Shown here: positions 44,219-52,308 of the stretch, piece after piece
Layout: every line of letters starts with the position of its first letter
Position numbering within the stretch: position 1 is the stretch's first letter
From: CAYXDR01 sp046498185
GTDB taxonomy: Bacteria > Desulfobacterota > DSM-4660 > Desulfatiglandales > Desulfatiglandaceae
DNA: 64,000 nt
Assembly: GCA_046498185.1 (NCBI GenBank)
Contig: JAWOBE010000179.1
Coordinates: 62,001 to 126,000, forward strand
Direction: 5' to 3'
Program-made: the position numbers and the translations under genes
Notes under the pieces: model-generated
Databases searched by the model: none
Told to the model about the DNA's origin: nothing
The model's input: only the letters and a program-made list of their open reading frames with translations

Positions 44219-45069
44219 TGGGCCGGCCCATGAAACCAACCAAAGGATCGACAGCGATCGGCTACGGACCCAACTTTGAACCACCGGCGAAAGAAATGCT
44301 TGAAAAGCTTTACCGGCTATATAACTCCAGGCAATGGGTGCATCCGGATCCACTTGAATTTCTGTATAATTATGAAAATCCCGAGGACCGGGAAATCGTC
44401 GGGTTCATTGCGTCCTCGCTGGCTTACGGGAGGGTGGCCCAGATACTTGTCAGCGTCGGCAGAGTCCTGGACCCTATGGGGCGGAGACCCGCACGGTTTC
44501 TTGATGAAAGCCTTCCGGAACAGCTGATCCCCAGGTTCGAATCATTCGTACATCGTTTCACCACCGGATTCGACTTGACCTTGATGCTGACCGGCCTCAA
44601 GAGAGTGAGGGAACGCTTCGGCTCTCTTCAAAACTGCTTCTTGAGCGGCTATTCTCGATCCGACGACACGGTTATCCCGGCATTGAATCTGTTGATATCG
44701 GAAATCGGAAAAACCCCCGACGGCCGGTGCCGCCGTAACAGTCTCCTGCCTTCGCCTGATAAGGGAAGCGCCTGCAAAAGGCACCACCTTTTCCTGCGCT
44801 GGATGGTCAGAAGCGATATTGTTGATCCGGGGGGCTGGGAGGCGGTGAGCCCCTCGAAGTTGATCATTCCGCTGGATACACATATGTACCGGATCTGCTC
44901 CTCCTGGGGTTTCACAGAACGCAAAAGCTCCGGGGGGGCCGCTGCCCTGGATATTACCCGGGCCTTCAGAAAGATCACGCCGGAGGACCCCGTCCGATAT
45001 GATTTCGCATTAACGAGGCTTGGGATAAGAAAAGACCTGGATGCGCAAATCCTTTTTTGCGGGAGGTAA
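44218..45069 (+). CDS. TIGR02757/DUF2400-family protein
   Basis: About 283 residues. The family is recognised by the layout L-Y-x-x-Y-N-x-R near the N-terminus, D-P-L-E-F-L, E-I-V-G-F-I-A-S-S-L-A-Y-G-R-V, H-L-F-L-R-W-M-V-R and the closing D-P-V-R-Y-D-F-A-L-x-R-L-G. The start is GTG 44218, sharing one base with the upstream stop and preceded by AGGGG; ATG 44230 is the alternative. It resembles the helix-hairpin-helix base-excision fold in overall pattern, but no biochemical function is established. Confidence 0.85.
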   Translation: MGRPMKPTKGSTAIGYGPNFEPPAKEMLEKLYRLYNSRQWVHPDPLEFLYNYENPEDREIVGFIASSLAYGRVAQILVSVGRVLDPMGRRPARFLDESLPEQLIPRFESFVHRFTTGFDLTLMLTGLKRVRERFGSLQNCFLSGYSRSDDTVIPALNLLISEIGKTPDGRCRRNSLLPSPDKGSACKRHHLFLRWMVRSDIVDPGGWEAVSPSKLIIPLDTHMYRICSSWGFTERKSSGGAAALDITRAFRKITPEDPVRYDFALTRLGIRKDLDAQILFCGR

Positions 45070-45072
45070 ATA

Positions 45073-45984
45073 ATGAATATATTCATCACAGGGGGGACAG
45101 GCTTCGTCGGAAGCCGCCTGACAGAGCACTTGACTGCACTCGGCCACGGGGTGACCGTTCTCACCCGTAAACCTCCGTCCGGGCAGCCTTCAACTGGAAT
45201 TTCCTATGTGACCGGCGATCCAGCCTCCGGCGGACCCTGGCAGCAGGCGGCAGCCGATCATGAAGCATTGATAAATCTGGCAGGCGCCAGCATTTTCAAG
45301 CGATGGAGTGATGACTATAAGAAAGTGATACTTCAGAGCAGGCTGGACACCACCCGGAATCTAACGGAGGCGGCCGGACGGACGGGCTCTTCGGTGAAAG
45401 TGATGTTGAGTGCATCGGCGGTCGGTTATTACGGCTCCAGGGGAGATCAGGAACTTACAGAGGATGACGAACCCGGTGACGATTTCCTCGCTTCTGTGTG
45501 CCGCCACTGGGAAGAAGCCGCTGCCTCGGCGGAAAACTTCGGCGTGCGCGTCGTTTTGTGTCGGCTGGGAATCGTACTGGGCCGCGACGGCGCAGCACTC
45601 TCGAAAATGCTCCCGCTTTATAAACACCGCCTGGGGGCAAGACTCGGAACAGGGGAAAACTGGTTTTCCTGGGTGCACATAGATGACTTGGCTAAAGCGT
45701 TCGGAAATCTTCTCGAGGACGAAGAAATCCATGGCCCTGTGAATATTACGGCGCCCCAGCCGGTGCGGTTCGGTCAATTTCATAGGGCTCTTTCCGCCGC
45801 TGTCGATAAAACTCAAATCGTGCCGCCCGTCCCTTCTTTCCTCGTGAGGTTGGTGCTTGGGGATTTCGGCCGGGTGTTGACCGAAGGGCAGCGCGTGTAT
45901 CCCCGGGTTCTTTTGCAACAAAAATTCCGTTTCGCGTTTCCGGAACTCCAACCGGCTTTGAAAAACCTTGTCGGAATCTCCTGA
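45073..45984 (+). CDS. TIGR01777-family NAD(P)-dependent epimerase-like protein (YfcH type)
   Basis: A 303-residue extended short-chain dehydrogenase. NAD(P) motif T-G-G-T-G-F-V-G near residue 7, L-A-G-A-S-I near 68, S-A-S-A-V-G-Y-Y-G near 113 and a C-terminal DUF1731-type segment. The family (SulA/YfcH) is annotated as sugar-nucleotide epimerase, but no substrate is proven. It starts 4 bases after the preceding stop with GGGAGG as ribosome site. Confidence 0.9.
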   Translation: MNIFITGGTGFVGSRLTEHLTALGHGVTVLTRKPPSGQPSTGISYVTGDPASGGPWQQAAADHEALINLAGASIFKRWSDDYKKVILQSRLDTTRNLTEAAGRTGSSVKVMLSASAVGYYGSRGDQELTEDDEPGDDFLASVCRHWEEAAASAENFGVRVVLCRLGIVLGRDGAALSKMLPLYKHRLGARLGTGENWFSWVHIDDLAKAFGNLLEDEEIHGPVNITAPQPVRFGQFHRALSAAVDKTQIVPPVPSFLVRLVLGDFGRVLTEGQRVYPRVLLQQKFRFAFPELQPALKNLVGIS

Positions 45985-46012
45985 AACCCGGCGCACCAAA
46001 GGTAAACATGAT

Positions 46013-47020
46013 ATGGCTTGTCTGAAAACAGGAAAAATCGACCCTGAACTTCTGGGGAAATTACTCGATCGCTATACATTCTCGGAGAACAGGGTGACGA
46101 TCGGAGCAGGAATCGGAGAAGACGCCGCCGCCATTGAAATCGGAGACGGCTATCTGCTCGCCAAAACAGACCCGATAACCCACGTCACGGACAGGATAGG
46201 TTATTACGCCGTCCATATCAATGCGAATGACATTGCAGCGATGGGTGGCACACCCGGGTGGTTTCTTGCAACAGTGTTGATGCCCCAGGGAAGCAAATTT
46301 GAAGATCTGGACAAAATCTTTTCACAAATTTCAGGAACATGCAAAGGCCTCGGCATTTCCTACTGCGGTGGCCACACCGAAATTACGACTTCCGTCAAAA
46401 ACCCGGTGGTGGTCGGACAAATGCTGGGCGAAGCTCCGAAAGAAGGGCTCAAGCCAACCTCCGGCGCCAGGGAAGGCGATTCAATAATAATGACCAAATG
46501 TGCGGCAATCGAAGCCACCGCGATCATCTCGATCGAGCTGGAAAACGAATTGCGCAAAATTTTTCCTGCAAAGTTGCTCGAACGCGCGAAGAATTACCTC
46601 TTAAATCCTGGTATCAGCGTCGTAAAAGATGCGCGCGTGCTAGCCGAAATGTCTGCGGTCCACGCATTGCATGACCCGACCGAAGGAGGAATCGCGACCG
46701 GCATTTTCGAAATAGCCGAAGCGAGTGGCCTGGGCGTCACTTTGAACGCGGACGACATCCCGATAAGCGAAGAAACCAGGCTCTTGTGTGAACACCTGGA
46801 TATAAACCCGCTGGGGACTTTCGCTTCGGGATCTCTCCTCGCGGCGATAGACAAAGGGGCGGTCGACGAAGCCCTAAGGCGGCTTCATAAAGCCGGGATC
46901 CCGGCTTGCACGGTAGGGGAGACCGGGCCTTCAGACGACGGAAAATGGTTGAACCGAGGAGGAATCCGCACACCGCTCCCCGTGTTTCACCAGGACGAAC
47001 TGTCCAAAATTCTGGGCTGA
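46013..47020 (+). CDS. AIR-synthase-related (PurM/HypE-fold) protein
   Basis: A 335-residue protein with the PurM/ThiL/HypE/SelD fold: G-I-G-E-D-A-A-A-I near residue 27, A-K-T-D-P-I-T, H-I-N-A-N-D-I-A-A-M-G-G, and a C-terminal H-D-P-T-E-G-G-I-A. It lacks the N-terminal catalytic Cys/Sec-Lys segment of SelD and the C-terminal Cys of HypE, so it is neither. Its reaction is unknown but should use ATP. The start ATG 46013 has AAAGG upstream. Confidence 0.88.
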   Translation: MACLKTGKIDPELLGKLLDRYTFSENRVTIGAGIGEDAAAIEIGDGYLLAKTDPITHVTDRIGYYAVHINANDIAAMGGTPGWFLATVLMPQGSKFEDLDKIFSQISGTCKGLGISYCGGHTEITTSVKNPVVVGQMLGEAPKEGLKPTSGAREGDSIIMTKCAAIEATAIISIELENELRKIFPAKLLERAKNYLLNPGISVVKDARVLAEMSAVHALHDPTEGGIATGIFEIAEASGLGVTLNADDIPISEETRLLCEHLDINPLGTFASGSLLAAIDKGAVDEALRRLHKAGIPACTVGETGPSDDGKWLNRGGIRTPLPVFHQDELSKILG

Positions 47021-47038
47021 CAATCGCGGAGTCGAATT

Positions 47039-48085
47039 TCACACCATTGGGAGGTTGAAAGCCTCTGCTAAAGTATAATCGTAGGGTGGACGAAGTACCC
47101 CCCTTTCGGTAATTATCGCATCGACATATTCCGCGGGTGTAATGTCAAAGGCCGGGTTAAACGCCTCAATCCCCTCGGGCCCCAAAGATTTTCCGGCTAT
47201 TGTGGTCACCTCCGAGGGATCTCGCTTCTCCACGGGGATGAAATCACCACTCGAAACAGACAGGTCGATAGTGGACAACGGAGCGGCGACATAGAATGGA
47301 ATGCCGTTCGTGCGGGCGAGAACAGCCAGCTGATACGTTCCGATTTTATTGGCTACATCGCCGTTCGCGGCTATCCGATCAGCCCCGGTCACCACTGCAT
47401 CGACGCCCCCGAACCGCATCATGTAACCGGCCGCACTGTCTACGATGACCGTCACCGGGATGCCCTCCATTTTCAATTCAAAGGATGTCAGCCGTAAACC
47501 CTGCAGCCATGGCCTTGTTTCCCCGGCTACGACGCGTATATGTTTCCCGGCCGAAGCCGCCGCCCGGATCACTCCGAGCGCGGTACCGTAACCGCCGGTC
47601 GCAAGGGCGCCGGCGTTGCAGTGTGTCATAATGAGAGCCGGGTCCGGTATCAACTTCTCGCCGTACCGGCCTATCGCGTGGTTGATCTCAATATCTTCAT
47701 TGAGAAGAGATGTCGCTTCCCTCCGAAGAGCTTCCACGATTTGTTCGACCGGGCTGTCTTTAAGGCCCTCGACCACAGCCTGCATGCGCTCGACCGCCCA
47801 TTTGAGATTGACCGCCGTAGGTCGTGCGGCCAGGATTTCGCTTGCGATGCGTTCGAATTCATTAAAAAATCTCGAGGGTGCACGCGAAGCAGCACGACGG
47901 GCGCCTATTGCAAGGCCCATAGCCGCAGCGATTCCTATAGCCGGGGCGCCCCGAATAACCATATTCCGGATCCCACGGATCACATCCTTGTAGCTGCGGC
48001 AAGTGTACCATTGCACATGCGCAGGCAGTTTTCGCTGATCTACCATCCGCACATCGAGCCCATGCCATTCGATCGTCGGAACCAT
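47039..48085 (-). CDS. mtnA: S-methyl-5-thioribose-1-phosphate isomerase
   Basis: A 348-residue isomerase of the methionine salvage pathway (eIF2B-alpha-like family). R-G-A-P-A-I-G near residue 44, catalytic Cys in T-H-C-N-A-G-A-L-A-T and catalytic Asp in G-A-D-R-I-A-A-N-G-D. GGGAGG precedes the ATG. It follows ilvE on the minus strand with a 19-base gap. No other mtn genes are present. A related ribose-1,5-bisphosphate isomerase role is less likely given the bacterial context. Confidence 0.94.
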   Translation of the reverse strand: MVPTIEWHGLDVRMVDQRKLPAHVQWYTCRSYKDVIRGIRNMVIRGAPAIGIAAAMGLAIGARRAASRAPSRFFNEFERIASEILAARPTAVNLKWAVERMQAVVEGLKDSPVEQIVEALRREATSLLNEDIEINHAIGRYGEKLIPDPALIMTHCNAGALATGGYGTALGVIRAAASAGKHIRVVAGETRPWLQGLRLTSFELKMEGIPVTVIVDSAAGYMMRFGGVDAVVTGADRIAANGDVANKIGTYQLAVLARTNGIPFYVAAPLSTIDLSVSSGDFIPVEKRDPSEVTTIAGKSLGPEGIEAFNPAFDITPAEYVDAIITERGVLRPPYDYTLAEAFNLPMV

Positions 48086-48104
48086 CAGAGCCTCCCGAAG
48101 AAAG

Positions 48105-49187
48105 TTAAACGTCTATGCGCTCCACCCATCCGCGGGTATCGGGGAGATCTCCGTACTGAAGCCCGATAAGTTCATCATACAGTCTCCTGGAAAGCTCTCC
48201 CATCGTTCCGCCGCCAACCACGTAATCACGATTCTTGAAATTGATCCTCCCCACAGGGGAAATCACGGCTGCGGTACCTGTGCCGAACGCCTCTTTGAGC
48301 GCACCGCTTTCCGCCGCCTCCACCACGTCGTATATCGAAAGCAGCCGTTCGGACACTTTGTAGCCCCAGTCGGTCGCAAGCTGGATCACCGATTTACGGG
48401 TTACGCCAGGAAGAATGCTACCGGAAAGAGGAGCCGTGATCACCTCATCGCCGATCAGGAAAAATATATTCATCGTCCCGACTTCTTCCACGTATTTATG
48501 CTCCGAGGCATCAAGCCACAAAACCTGGGTGAAGCCCTTCTTTTTCGCCTGTTCGGCCGCCAGCAGGCTCGCAGCGTAATTCCCGGCCACCTTGGCATCG
48601 CCGGTTCCCCCGAGTGCCGCACGGGAAAATCGGTCTTCAACATATATCCCGACCGGATTAAGCCCCTCCTTATAGTAAGCCCCTACCGGACCTAGGACAA
48701 TATAAAACAAATATTCTTTGGACGGGCGTACGCCTAGATGGGGTTCGGTCGCGACCATAGTCGGCCTTATATAAAGAGAAGCGCCATGGCTCTTCGGAAT
48801 CCAGTCCCTGTCCTGCAGAATCAAGGCCTTCAGACACTTCATCGCAAATTCCACATCCAGCTCCGGCATGCACATCCGTGAGGCCGACTGATTCATCCGC
48901 TCGAAATTGTCTTTTGCCCTGAAAAGATAGATCCCTCCATCGGACCCCGCATAAGCCTTCAACCCTTCGAATATCTCCTGGCCGTAGTGAAGCCCCATCG
49001 CTGCAGGGTCAATGCTTAGGGGGCCGTAAGGTTCGATGCGGGGGTTCACCCAGCCTCCCTCTTCCCGGTAATCCATCAGGAACAGGTGGTCCGTGAAAAT
49101 ATCCCCGAAACCCAATTTCGTTTCATCCACCGGTTTATTTTTCATTTTCCCCGGTGAAACTTTTTTTATCACCAATTCCGATTCCAT
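48105..49187 (-). CDS. ilvE: Branched-chain amino-acid aminotransferase
   Basis: A 360-residue class IV PLP aminotransferase of the longer type. Features: H-Y-G-Q-E-I-F-E-G-L-K-A-Y, R-P-T-M-V-A-T-E, catalytic Lys region with N-Y-A-A-S-L-L-A, and E-V-G-T-M-N-I-F-F followed by G-T-G-T-A-A-V. It makes or degrades Val, Leu and Ile. ATG 49187 is preceded by GGAGG. Operon with mtnA. Confidence 0.95.
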   Translation of the reverse strand: MESELVIKKVSPGKMKNKPVDETKLGFGDIFTDHLFLMDYREEGGWVNPRIEPYGPLSIDPAAMGLHYGQEIFEGLKAYAGSDGGIYLFRAKDNFERMNQSASRMCMPELDVEFAMKCLKALILQDRDWIPKSHGASLYIRPTMVATEPHLGVRPSKEYLFYIVLGPVGAYYKEGLNPVGIYVEDRFSRAALGGTGDAKVAGNYAASLLAAEQAKKKGFTQVLWLDASEHKYVEEVGTMNIFFLIGDEVITAPLSGSILPGVTRKSVIQLATDWGYKVSERLLSIYDVVEAAESGALKEAFGTGTAAVISPVGRINFKNRDYVVGGGTMGELSRRLYDELIGLQYGDLPDTRGWVERIDV

Positions 49188-49293
49188 TGCGCTTTCCTCC
49201 GTTTTAAGAAATACAGGCTGCAATCTATAGCACACGGTTTGTTTGAACACAACTACCTGATGAAACGGTGACAACTATACTACTATATTTCCG

Positions 49294-49323
49294 TTGACAT
49301 TCAACCAAACATTGGACTATTAA
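49294..49323 (+). promoter_or_regulatory. Promoter of the rhodanese gene
   Basis: TTGACA (49294-49299), 18-base spacer, TATTAA (49318-49323), about 100 bases before the rhodanese start. Confidence 0.55.
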
Positions 49324-49420
49324 TTTCATATACAAATTGACGAAACATGATATACAGAGAACCCATTCTGCTACCGCATCCATAGCCTTAACGACGGTAA
49401 GCGTTATTCTAAGACGAGCC

Positions 49421-50041
49421 ATGCCAAAAAAGACTTTGCTTTTTTCATCTATCTTTTCGATTGTTTTCATTTTCTTCAGTGCCGGAAATATTCTAGCACA
49501 GGGGCCGAAAAAAATATTGAGCATCGAAGCCTATGATATGCTCAACACGGTCCCGGATTCTTATCTTGTCGATGTAAGGACGAGAGCAGAATACCAGTTT
49601 GTGGGTCATCCAATAACCGCCTATCACTTTCCTTATATGTTTTTATCCAATGAACTGTTTAAAAACGGAGAAGACTATATTTACCGTTTTGATGTTAAAA
49701 ACAAGGCTTTTATCGAAGAGATAGGAAAAATTTTTAAAAAAACAGACAACCTACTTGTGCTTTGCCGAGACGGTTCACGAAGTACCGCAGCAGCAGTCGA
49801 GCTCTCGGAAGCCGGATTCAAAAATATTTACAATATAGAAGACGGTTTCGAAGGTCCAATGTTTCCCAACTTTTCGGACAGCAACAAAGACAAATTTTAC
49901 CGGCAGCTAGCCAAAAGAAACAATATTTACGGCTTCGACCATCGGCGCCATTACGGCTGGCAGTGGTGGGGACTTCCCTGGACGTATAATCTCGACCCCA
50001 AATACTTATATCCTCCGGATCTTAGCCAGCCGAAAAATTAA
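49421..50041 (+). CDS. Exported rhodanese-domain protein
   Basis: A 206-residue protein from ATG 49421 with a signal peptide (about 1-27, ending N-I-L-A-Q-G), so probably periplasmic. The rhodanese domain has D-V-R-T-R-A-E-Y and the active-site loop L-C-R-D-G-S-R-S with Cys intact. The C-terminal 40 residues are rich in Trp, Tyr and His (H-H/R-R-H-Y-G-W-Q-W-W), an unusual tail. Possible roles are sulfur-compound or cyanide handling; the true acceptor is unknown. The ribosome site is weak. Confidence 0.88.
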   Translation: MPKKTLLFSSIFSIVFIFFSAGNILAQGPKKILSIEAYDMLNTVPDSYLVDVRTRAEYQFVGHPITAYHFPYMFLSNELFKNGEDYIYRFDVKNKAFIEEIGKIFKKTDNLLVLCRDGSRSTAAAVELSEAGFKNIYNIEDGFEGPMFPNFSDSNKDKFYRQLAKRNNIYGFDHRRHYGWQWWGLPWTYNLDPKYLYPPDLSQPKN

Positions 50042-50153
50042 AATCCCCGAACAACTTTTTCAGCGATTCCAACGAAGGTAATGCAATACAGCGCCCGCAC
50101 CCCGTATAAATCTGCTCGCAGAAGTTTTGTAGATAGAAGGTCAGGCCTTTCTG

Positions 50154-50182
50154 TTGACAAAACCTTGAGCAAGGCTTACCTT
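50154..50182 (+). promoter_or_regulatory. Promoter of trxA
   Basis: TTGACA (50154-50159), 17-base spacer, TACCTT (50177-50182), about 40 bases before trxA. Confidence 0.6.
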
Positions 50183-50219
50183 TTAGCTAAATATTGCAGT
50201 GGAGGAAAGGAGATCATCG

Positions 50220-50543
50220 ATGGCAGATGTTTTACAGGTTACTGACGACAATTTCGAAAAGGAAATCCTGCAATCCGATATACCGGCATTAGTGGATTTC
50301 TGGGCTGAATGGTGCGGCCCGTGTAAAATGGTAAGCCCTATTGTAGAAGAACTGGCCAAAGAATATAACGGTAAGGTCAAAGTTGCTTCGATGGATGTGG
50401 ATTCCAACAGAAGGACACCCGGCGCCTTCGGAATAAGGAATATACCTACTCTGATTTTTTTCAAAGGAGGCCAGGTGGAACAAACTGTGATCGGGGCACA
50501 TCCGAAGAGCTTTCTAGACGAGCAGATCAAAAAGATGCTTTGA
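50220..50543 (+). CDS. trxA: Thioredoxin
   Basis: A 107-residue thioredoxin with W-C-G-P-C-K active site near residue 30 and the cis-Pro in I-P-T-L. GGAAAGGAG precedes ATG 50220. It reduces protein disulfides in the cytoplasm and is paired with trxB 84 bases downstream. Confidence 0.97.
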   Translation: MADVLQVTDDNFEKEILQSDIPALVDFWAEWCGPCKMVSPIVEELAKEYNGKVKVASMDVDSNRRTPGAFGIRNIPTLIFFKGGQVEQTVIGAHPKSFLDEQIKKML

Positions 50544-50565
50544 ATGCAATCTCTCCTTCTTTAAT

Positions 50566-50594
50566 CCCCGCCCTCGCTCAGCGAGGCGGGGTTT
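50566..50594 (+). terminator. Strong hairpin between trxA and trxB
   Basis: CCCCGCC (50566-50572) pairs with GGCGGGG (50585-50591), continued by TCGC/GCGA around a 3-base loop and followed by TTT. It probably reduces trxB expression relative to trxA. Confidence 0.65.
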
Positions 50595-50627
50595 CGATTT
50601 GGTGTTACCATTACAGGAAGGTGGATT

Positions 50628-51539
50628 ATGCATGATCTTGTTATAATCGGAGGCGGCCCGGCCGGGCTCACGGCAGGCCTTTATGCAGCCAGGTCCAAAC
50701 TTGACGCGGTATTGTACGAAAAATTGGTGCCCGGCGGTCAGATTCTCACGACTGACTGGATTGAAAACTACCCAGGTTTTCCCGAGGGTCTTTCGGGATT
50801 CGACCTTGTGGATCGTATGAAACGGCAGGCTGAACGATTCGGACTCAAAATAGAAGGCCGTGAGGTAACATCGTTTAATCCCTCCGGGACATCAAAAACG
50901 ATTGTCACTGATCAGGGAACGGTGGAAGCCAAAGCCGTGATCTACGCCAGTGGGGCGGCGCCCAGGAAGATCGGAGTAGACGGCGAAGTCACGATGACGG
51001 GGAAAGGGGTTTCCTATTGTGCGACATGCGACGGTCCTTTTTACCGCGACCAGGAAGTAGCGGTCATAGGAGGAGGGGACACCGCAGTCGAGGAAGCTCT
51101 ATACCTCACCAAGTTTGCCAGCAAGGTTCACCTTATACATCGCAGGGACAAACTCAGGGCTGTAAAAATATTGCAGGAACGAGCAGAGGCGGAGAAAAAG
51201 CTGGAGCTGGTCTGGGATACGATACCCACCAGGATAATGGGTTCTGAGGAGGTCGAAGGGCTTGCCTTGAAAAATGTAAAATCCGGTTTGGAATCGACGC
51301 TTCCGATTCAGGGGATTTTTGTATTTATCGGCTACAGCCCTAACAACAGCCTGCTCAAGGACATCGTCGAACTGGACGATAGTGGATTCGTCACAACCAA
51401 TAGAGACATGGAAACATCGATTCCCGGCGTTTTCGCCGCAGGCGATATCCGATCCAAACTTCTGAGGCAGGTATCCACCGCCGTAGGGGAAGGAGCCACC
51501 GCGGCTTTCGCCGCTGAACGCTACATAGAAAACCTGTAA
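50628..51539 (+). CDS. trxB: Thioredoxin reductase
   Basis: A 303-residue flavoprotein: FAD motif G-G-G-P-A-G-L near residue 8, redox-active C-A-T-C-D near residue 132, NADPH motif G-G-G-D-T-A and the closing A-A-G-D-I-R-S. A good ribosome site (AGGAAGG) precedes it. It regenerates thioredoxin. Confidence 0.97.
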   Translation: MHDLVIIGGGPAGLTAGLYAARSKLDAVLYEKLVPGGQILTTDWIENYPGFPEGLSGFDLVDRMKRQAERFGLKIEGREVTSFNPSGTSKTIVTDQGTVEAKAVIYASGAAPRKIGVDGEVTMTGKGVSYCATCDGPFYRDQEVAVIGGGDTAVEEALYLTKFASKVHLIHRRDKLRAVKILQERAEAEKKLELVWDTIPTRIMGSEEVEGLALKNVKSGLESTLPIQGIFVFIGYSPNNSLLKDIVELDDSGFVTTNRDMETSIPGVFAAGDIRSKLLRQVSTAVGEGATAAFAAERYIENL

Positions 51540-51547
51540 TCCAGATT

Positions 51548-52300
51548 ATGAAAAATACAAAGATTATAACAAGTTGGCTAATCGTTATTCCTGTTTTGTT
51601 GTCTTTACTGAGCGGGTGTGCCTGGCTGGATAAATTGAGAGGCCCCGACGAAGATAAAAGCCCTTCAGAACTGATGTACCAAGGTATGTCCGATCTGGAA
51701 CGCGGTAGATACTCCTCTGCCACCAAAGCATTCCAGACGATCAAAGACAGGTATCCATACAGTGAACTTGCTGTCGAAGCAAAATTAAGGATGGCTGACA
51801 CCCTATACAGGCGTGAACTTTACGAAGAAGCCTACGATGCCTATGATGAATTCGAACGCCTTCATCCAACAAATTCGGCGGTGCCCTTTGCCATCTATCA
51901 AAAGGGTATGTGTTATTTCAGCCGCATGCGCGGTATAGACAGGGACCAGACGGCTACCCGCAACGCCAGTGATCAATTTGAAAGGCTAATCGAAAAATTC
52001 CCGGACTCCGGATATTCAGCCCAGGCTCACAGAAAACTCACCGAATGCTATTCTTCACTCGTAAGCCATGAACTCTTCATCGCGGACTTTTACCTGAAAA
52101 AGAAACAATATCATGCCGCCCGAGACCGTTACATATATATACTGGAAAACTACCCAGACTTCGGTCAGTATCTGCATGCGCTCGAAAACCTGAATATATG
52201 CATGCAAAATTTAAAAGATCAGGACGAAGGTTCCAAATCGTGGTTACGCAAAATCATTCCCTTCGACCACGCAGGAGACCGGCCGCCTATAGGGTGGTAG
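51548..52300 (+). CDS. bamD: Outer-membrane assembly lipoprotein BamD
   Basis: A 250-residue lipoprotein (lipobox L-S-G-C-A near residue 24) with about five TPR-like helical repeats; Y-Q-x-G, F-x-x-I-x-x-R-Y-P-Y-S pattern and E-N-Y-P-D-F match BamD/ComL. It is an essential partner of BamA for beta-barrel insertion, confirming an outer membrane. It ends 8 bases before the convergent alaS. Confidence 0.92.
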   Translation: MKNTKIITSWLIVIPVLLSLLSGCAWLDKLRGPDEDKSPSELMYQGMSDLERGRYSSATKAFQTIKDRYPYSELAVEAKLRMADTLYRRELYEEAYDAYDEFERLHPTNSAVPFAIYQKGMCYFSRMRGIDRDQTATRNASDQFERLIEKFPDSGYSAQAHRKLTECYSSLVSHELFIADFYLKKKQYHAARDRYIYILENYPDFGQYLHALENLNICMQNLKDQDEGSKSWLRKIIPFDHAGDRPPIGW

Positions 52301-52308
52301 CCTTTTTG

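Noticed and set aside
46013..47020. SelD (selenophosphate synthase)
   Set aside because: Same fold, but it lacks the N-terminal Cys/Sec-Lys catalytic segment.
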